Of a DNA stretch of 16,733 bases, positions 14,501 to 16,733 are shown piece by piece; positions within the stretch are counted from its first letter, which is position 1; the number at the start of each line of letters is the position of its first letter. Position numbers and translations under genes: made by a program. This DNA is from an uncultured Caryophanales bacterium (GTDB lineage: Bacteria; Bacillota_I; Bacilli_A; RF39; UBA660): assembly GCA_947065955.1 (NCBI GenBank), contig CAMSXY010000012.1, positions 1-16,733 of the forward strand, in the 5' to 3' direction. Under the pieces are notes generated by a model that saw nothing but the letters and a program-made list of their open reading frames with translations, was not told the origin of the DNA and ran no database searches.

Positions 14501-16565
14501 TGAGAATGCGCAACAAATTGTATTTAATGAAGTTTTACAAGCAAAATATGTAAAATTTAAAGCTGATACTGTATATGACACTATTTTAAGCAATAGTTTA
14601 ACAATTGGAGAAATTTATTTATATGAAGATACAACGCAAGATCCTACACCAAGAGCAGAAGTAAATTATAACATTACAAGTAAGACAAATAAAAGTGTAG
14701 TAGCAGAGTTAGTAAATCCAACAAGATCTATCACAGTAACTAATAATGATGGTAAAATGACTCATACCTTTGATAAAAATGGAGAATTTATATTTGAATT
14801 TGTAGATAAGGCCGGAAATAAAGGAACAGCGACTGCTAAAATAGATTGGATTGATAAAACAGAACCAAAAGCGACTATTCAATTCAATACCACTGCATTA
14901 ACAAATGAAAATGTAGTTGCCACACTTTCATTTGATAAAGATAATATAACAATTTTATCAAATGATGTTCAAATATCAGAAAATCCAATAGATAAGAGTA
15001 AAACAATTACCTTCTTAGAAAATGGTACATTTGAATTAAAATTTGCTGATGAATTAGGAAATATTGGTACGAAAACAATCACTGTAGATTGGATTGATAT
15101 AGAGGCTCCAACAGCAGAATTTGAATTTAATACTACTCATTTAACGGATGGAGAAGTAATTGCAACATTAAAACCAAGCGAGGAAGTTACTGTTACAAAT
15201 AATGGTGGTAGTGATACTTATGCATTTGTAAAAAATGGAGAGTTCACATTTGAATTTGTGGATATAGCAGGTAATCCAGGGGAAGCAACTGTAAAAGTAG
15301 ATTGGATAGCAAAACCACCAACGTATGAGATTAAATATTCAACAAAACAGTTAACAAATCAAAATGTTAAGGTTACATTAGAATTAGAAAATGGATATAG
15401 AATATTTAATAATAATGCAAGTAATGAATATGTTTTTGAGAATAGTGGTACATTTGCGTTCCAATATAAAGATGCAAATGGATATGATGGATTGATTCCT
15501 GTAACAGTAGATTGGATTGATAAAGAAGCTCCAACAGCAGAATTTGAATTTAGTACTAAACAATGGACTAATAAAAATGTTGTTGTTACCCTAAAACCAA
15601 GTGAAAAGGTTACTGTTAAAAATAATGGTGGAAATTTATCTTATACTTTTCATGAAAATGCTGAATTTACTTTTGAATTGGAAGATGTTGTTGGTAATAA
15701 AGGGTATGCAACTGCCAAAGTAGATTGGATAGATAAAAAAGCACCAACTGCTACTATTGAATATAGTACAACGGAAAAAACAGAAGGACCCGTAGTAGCA
15801 ACATTAAAACCAAGTGAAGATGTTACTGTTAAAAATAATAGTGGAAATTTATCTTATACTTTCCATAAGAATGCAGAATTTACATTTGAATTTGTAGATA
15901 GGGCTGGTAATAAAGGGTATGCAATTGCTAAAGTAAATTGGATAGATAAAAAACAAACTGAAAATCCTGGTGTAAAACCAGATGACAAACCTACAAATAA
16001 ACCAGAAGATAGTAATTCAAATAGTAATAAACCTTCTGAAAAGCCAGAAGAACAACCAACAACCCCTGAAGAGACATATGTAAATATGTCTAGTGGGAAT
16101 GTAACAGTTAAAGTTCCAAATTCAATTTTATCAAAATATGAAGAGGCATCTTTATACTATCAGAAGCTTACTTTAAATGATGCTCAGATAAATCGTTATG
16201 GTAAAGATAGTGAAATTTATAAGGTTGCTTTAGTGACAAAAGATGGCAATGAAATTAATTTGTCTATTACAAAATTAATACAAACATTAAAATTAGATCC
16301 TAATAAAGAATTCGATGCTATCTATGTAGTAAGAGATGATGGTAGTACTGTAAAACTAAATGCAAGAGTAACTAATAATGAGCTTGTATTTGAAGATAGT
16401 GGGTTAGGAAAATATATTGTTGCTTATAAATCTAGCACCGAAGAAAAAACAAATACAAATCAAGAAGAAAAGTCTGTTAACTATATTCCTTATATAGTAG
16501 GAGGACTTACCATCCTATTAGTAGGAGGAGTTATTTACTTTATCATAAGAAAAAAGGATGAATAA
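11598..16565 (+). CDS. Giant membrane-anchored NPCBM/transglutaminase-like/F5-8C protein
   Basis: Probable cell-surface enzyme that binds glycans and acts on a protein partner; 1655 residues from the ATG at 11598, which has GGGGAG eight bases upstream. A TTG at 11580 is in frame but lies before the ribosome site. Order: signal peptide (1 to about 30); NPCBM carbohydrate-binding module (about 54-208, with KKGIWAHATS); a helical region; a transglutaminase/papain-like core (about 400-530) with GAVCGG (Cys469), GQPGHAAY (His495) and QLAN (Asn515 where Asp is usual); beta-rich region; F5/8 type C domain (about 862-1010, with IVDGNPKTYWRS and ending GEIYLYED); six Ig-like repeats (1018-1453); a Pro/Lys/Glu/Asn linker; a small beta domain; a transmembrane helix (about 1627-1649); and the tail RKKDE. 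There is no LPXTG, so the helix anchors it. The catalytic assignment rests on Cys/His spacing and could mean crosslinking, peptide cleavage or no activity. It is monocistronic, with its own promoter and terminator. Confidence 0.92.
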   Translation: MKRKIKSFAIIFCTLILGSTIFASEAFCLGMTRSNSKIRMEKYEVLSYNAKETDQVVYLSDIPYMKAQVGWKTIGLDKTNDNANLVMRINDSSVVMKKGIWAHATSTVEYDIRAYKDYAYFTTYYGLNTSAGSNGNGVKFYIYTSKDGKNWTLQTEKDPVALKGTNNAIHVKIDIRDANYIRLYANDNGSNGSDHAVWGDAKLVKEGYSDNVMKPVEEFDEFIKDNYQSGPIPEELRLVLLQRTFIKNVGQYQLRSFLEADSKNYETLNWFINNEEALRLWTIGGKPSGTYQKSLQVLSDLYHAHKADLSNENVTTLGTKYKDLYLRMMLSLSLTHAGSVGLWTDIRQQSNALNRYEIYKQMHKDGLLDNPMFESYTIDEMRGVMTTNIDDEEILWLHDYSKKYSTTAERFNPYKYINYTLNYGYYRPKYYSQENYAMWDSKYNLSKYKVPYVAGKPKLWIVFEEGAVCGGLSKTACNLYGVWGYSARVVGQPGHAAYVYLYNAGGGNYAWQLANSASTTGWTNTTGAGFNGWGSRYTISNNTISTGSYLFLSQQAQNEYEKYEQAQLILLLEDVYKNDRKKLENIYRDALKEEIINLDAWIGLVNLYITDDTKTEEELINLATEISEVYTYHPLPMYDLTRRIGIKITSAGYRSRLMMLQNDTLKKATKATNSNTLYYKEVPVIANALLGIVDSRIATFSFNGTNAGKIVLSKQLQSAQVAWTYSLDGGKTWKDCFEYSVQLTKEEIASINATNDIKVHITGLPMTDANIYTIDITKAAKPTGIMVNDFEDRIYGTTALMEWTLDPAGGWTSFANSNPLFSGEKRVYVRTIANGTNVASDSVYFTFTDNLGETKKRYIPSRFLTIPQVSGTEEGDMKNIVDGNPKTYWRSKRNKGIGAKYIPAWVIIELNEPRFVSALDYIHDSSSIDNTFANQPIYYGYAKNVTVEVSMDGITWTQVAAKTLANRNENAQQIVFNEVLQAKYVKFKADTVYDTILSNSLTIGEIYLYEDTTQDPTPRAEVNYNITSKTNKSVVAELVNPTRSITVTNNDGKMTHTFDKNGEFIFEFVDKAGNKGTATAKIDWIDKTEPKATIQFNTTALTNENVVATLSFDKDNITILSNDVQISENPIDKSKTITFLENGTFELKFADELGNIGTKTITVDWIDIEAPTAEFEFNTTHLTDGEVIATLKPSEEVTVTNNGGSDTYAFVKNGEFTFEFVDIAGNPGEATVKVDWIAKPPTYEIKYSTKQLTNQNVKVTLELENGYRIFNNNASNEYVFENSGTFAFQYKDANGYDGLIPVTVDWIDKEAPTAEFEFSTKQWTNKNVVVTLKPSEKVTVKNNGGNLSYTFHENAEFTFELEDVVGNKGYATAKVDWIDKKAPTATIEYSTTEKTEGPVVATLKPSEDVTVKNNSGNLSYTFHKNAEFTFEFVDRAGNKGYAIAKVNWIDKKQTENPGVKPDDKPTNKPEDSNSNSNKPSEKPEEQPTTPEETYVNMSSGNVTVKVPNSILSKYEEASLYYQKLTLNDAQINRYGKDSEIYKVALVTKDGNEINLSITKLIQTLKLDPNKEFDAIYVVRDDGSTVKLNARVTNNELVFEDSGLGKYIVAYKSSTEEKTNTNQEEKSVNYIPYIVGGLTILLVGGVIYFIIRKKDE
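14649..15956 (+). repeat. Six tandem Ig-like repeats in the giant surface protein
   Basis: Units start at 14649, 14865, 15108, 15318, 15531 and 15744, and measure 72, 81, 70, 71, 71 and 71 codons. Each begins with Pro, has a central VTVxNN-like strand and an FEFxD..GN turn, and ends in a strand with DWI (VDWID, KVNWID). Units 5 and 6 are very similar in DNA as well as protein, marking the most recent duplication. Unit 2 has an insertion and unit 4 is the most diverged. They probably form a stalk holding the enzyme and lectin-like domains away from the membrane. Confidence 0.88.
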
Positions 16566-16575
16566 TATCCTTATT

Positions 16576-16613
16576 AAAAAGAGGAGTACTAGACTTGGTA
16601 CTTTTCTTTTTTT
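16576..16613 (+). terminator. Intrinsic terminator of the giant surface-protein gene
   Basis: AAAAAGAGGAGTAC pairs with GTACTTTTCTTTTT (14 bp including two G-U) around an 8-base loop, running into a T-tract. Confidence 0.85.
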
Positions 16614-16678
16614 GTATTTAAAGCTGTAAGAAATGTGATAATCCCATTATAGTATTTGAGAAAAGTGCAAGAATAAAC

Positions 16679-16706
16679 TGATGTGAACCCCAAATTGGAG
16701 ACATCA
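16679..16706. repeat. Palindrome, possible IS3/IS150-type end
   Basis: TGATGT and ACATCA flank an inner CCAA/TTGG. The left half (TGATGTGAACCCCAAATTGG) resembles, from memory, terminal repeats of IS150-group elements, which often begin TG and include ACCCCAA. No transposase is visible in the remaining 27 bases. It may be an element starting here, a remnant, or an unrelated hairpin. Confidence 0.3.
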
Positions 16707-16733
16707 ATAAAAAATGTAATATAAAAATCAAGG

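Noticed and set aside
16400..16565. LPXTG sortase signal in the giant protein
   Set aside because: The C-terminus has a hydrophobic helix and a basic tail but no LPXTG-like motif before it.
16618..16733. Reverse-strand frame open to the right edge (ends ...FLQL)
   Set aside because: Only 37 codons with no recognised motif, and it crosses the palindrome. It may be the tail of a gene outside the window but cannot be supported here.
1..16733. Variant genetic code with TGA as Trp (Mollicutes type)
   Set aside because: All genes end in TAA and Trp is written TGG throughout; no frame needs TGA to be read through.
1..16733. CRISPR array, tRNA or rRNA genes
   Set aside because: No regularly spaced identical short repeats or tRNA/rRNA-like folds were seen. 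The only structured RNA is the T-box leader, and the repeats present are protein-coding.

Overview
The window is A+T-rich DNA whose genes all run on the + strand. It looks like a chromosome segment of a low-GC Bacillota (Firmicutes) bacterium. The signs are short AG-rich ribosome binding sites, sigma-A-type promoters, U-tract terminators, a T-box leader on serS, and a PolA whose proofreading domain looks inactive. A gut-type Bacilli, Erysipelotrichia or Mollicutes-related lineage is plausible but not proven. All five genes stop with TAA and tryptophan is read as TGG, so nothing calls for a variant genetic code.

Bases 1-6161 hold two tandem paralogs for large, cysteine-rich, secreted proteins of no family I recognise. 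The first has lost its 5' end at the window edge. The second is complete (1242 codons), with a signal peptide and its own promoter. The copies are mosaic: one stretch is 198/201 identical at the DNA level, their C-terminal thirds are very similar, and a central segment is unrelated. This points to duplication with gene conversion or cassette exchange. The promoter of the intact copy carries a T8 tract between -35 and -10, a possible site for slippage-based expression switching.

Bases 6162-11406 are housekeeping: DNA polymerase I (polA), a cation diffusion facilitator (CDF) metal exporter, then a full T-box riboswitch with a serine UCU specifier in front of seryl-tRNA synthetase (serS). The SerRS has several motifs that read more like the archaeal group than the common bacterial one.

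Bases 11407-16613 hold one very large surface protein gene with a strong promoter and its own terminator. Its product has a signal peptide, an NPCBM carbohydrate-binding module, a transglutaminase/protease-like core with Cys and His, an F5/8 type C (discoidin) domain, six Ig-like repeats of about 71 residues, a Pro/Lys/Glu/Asn linker, and a C-terminal membrane anchor. It is probably a cell-surface enzyme acting on a host or cell-wall glycoconjugate. With the two Cys-rich proteins, about two thirds of the window encodes the cell exterior. The last 120 bases hold no gene, only a palindrome that resembles the end of an IS3/IS150-type insertion sequence.
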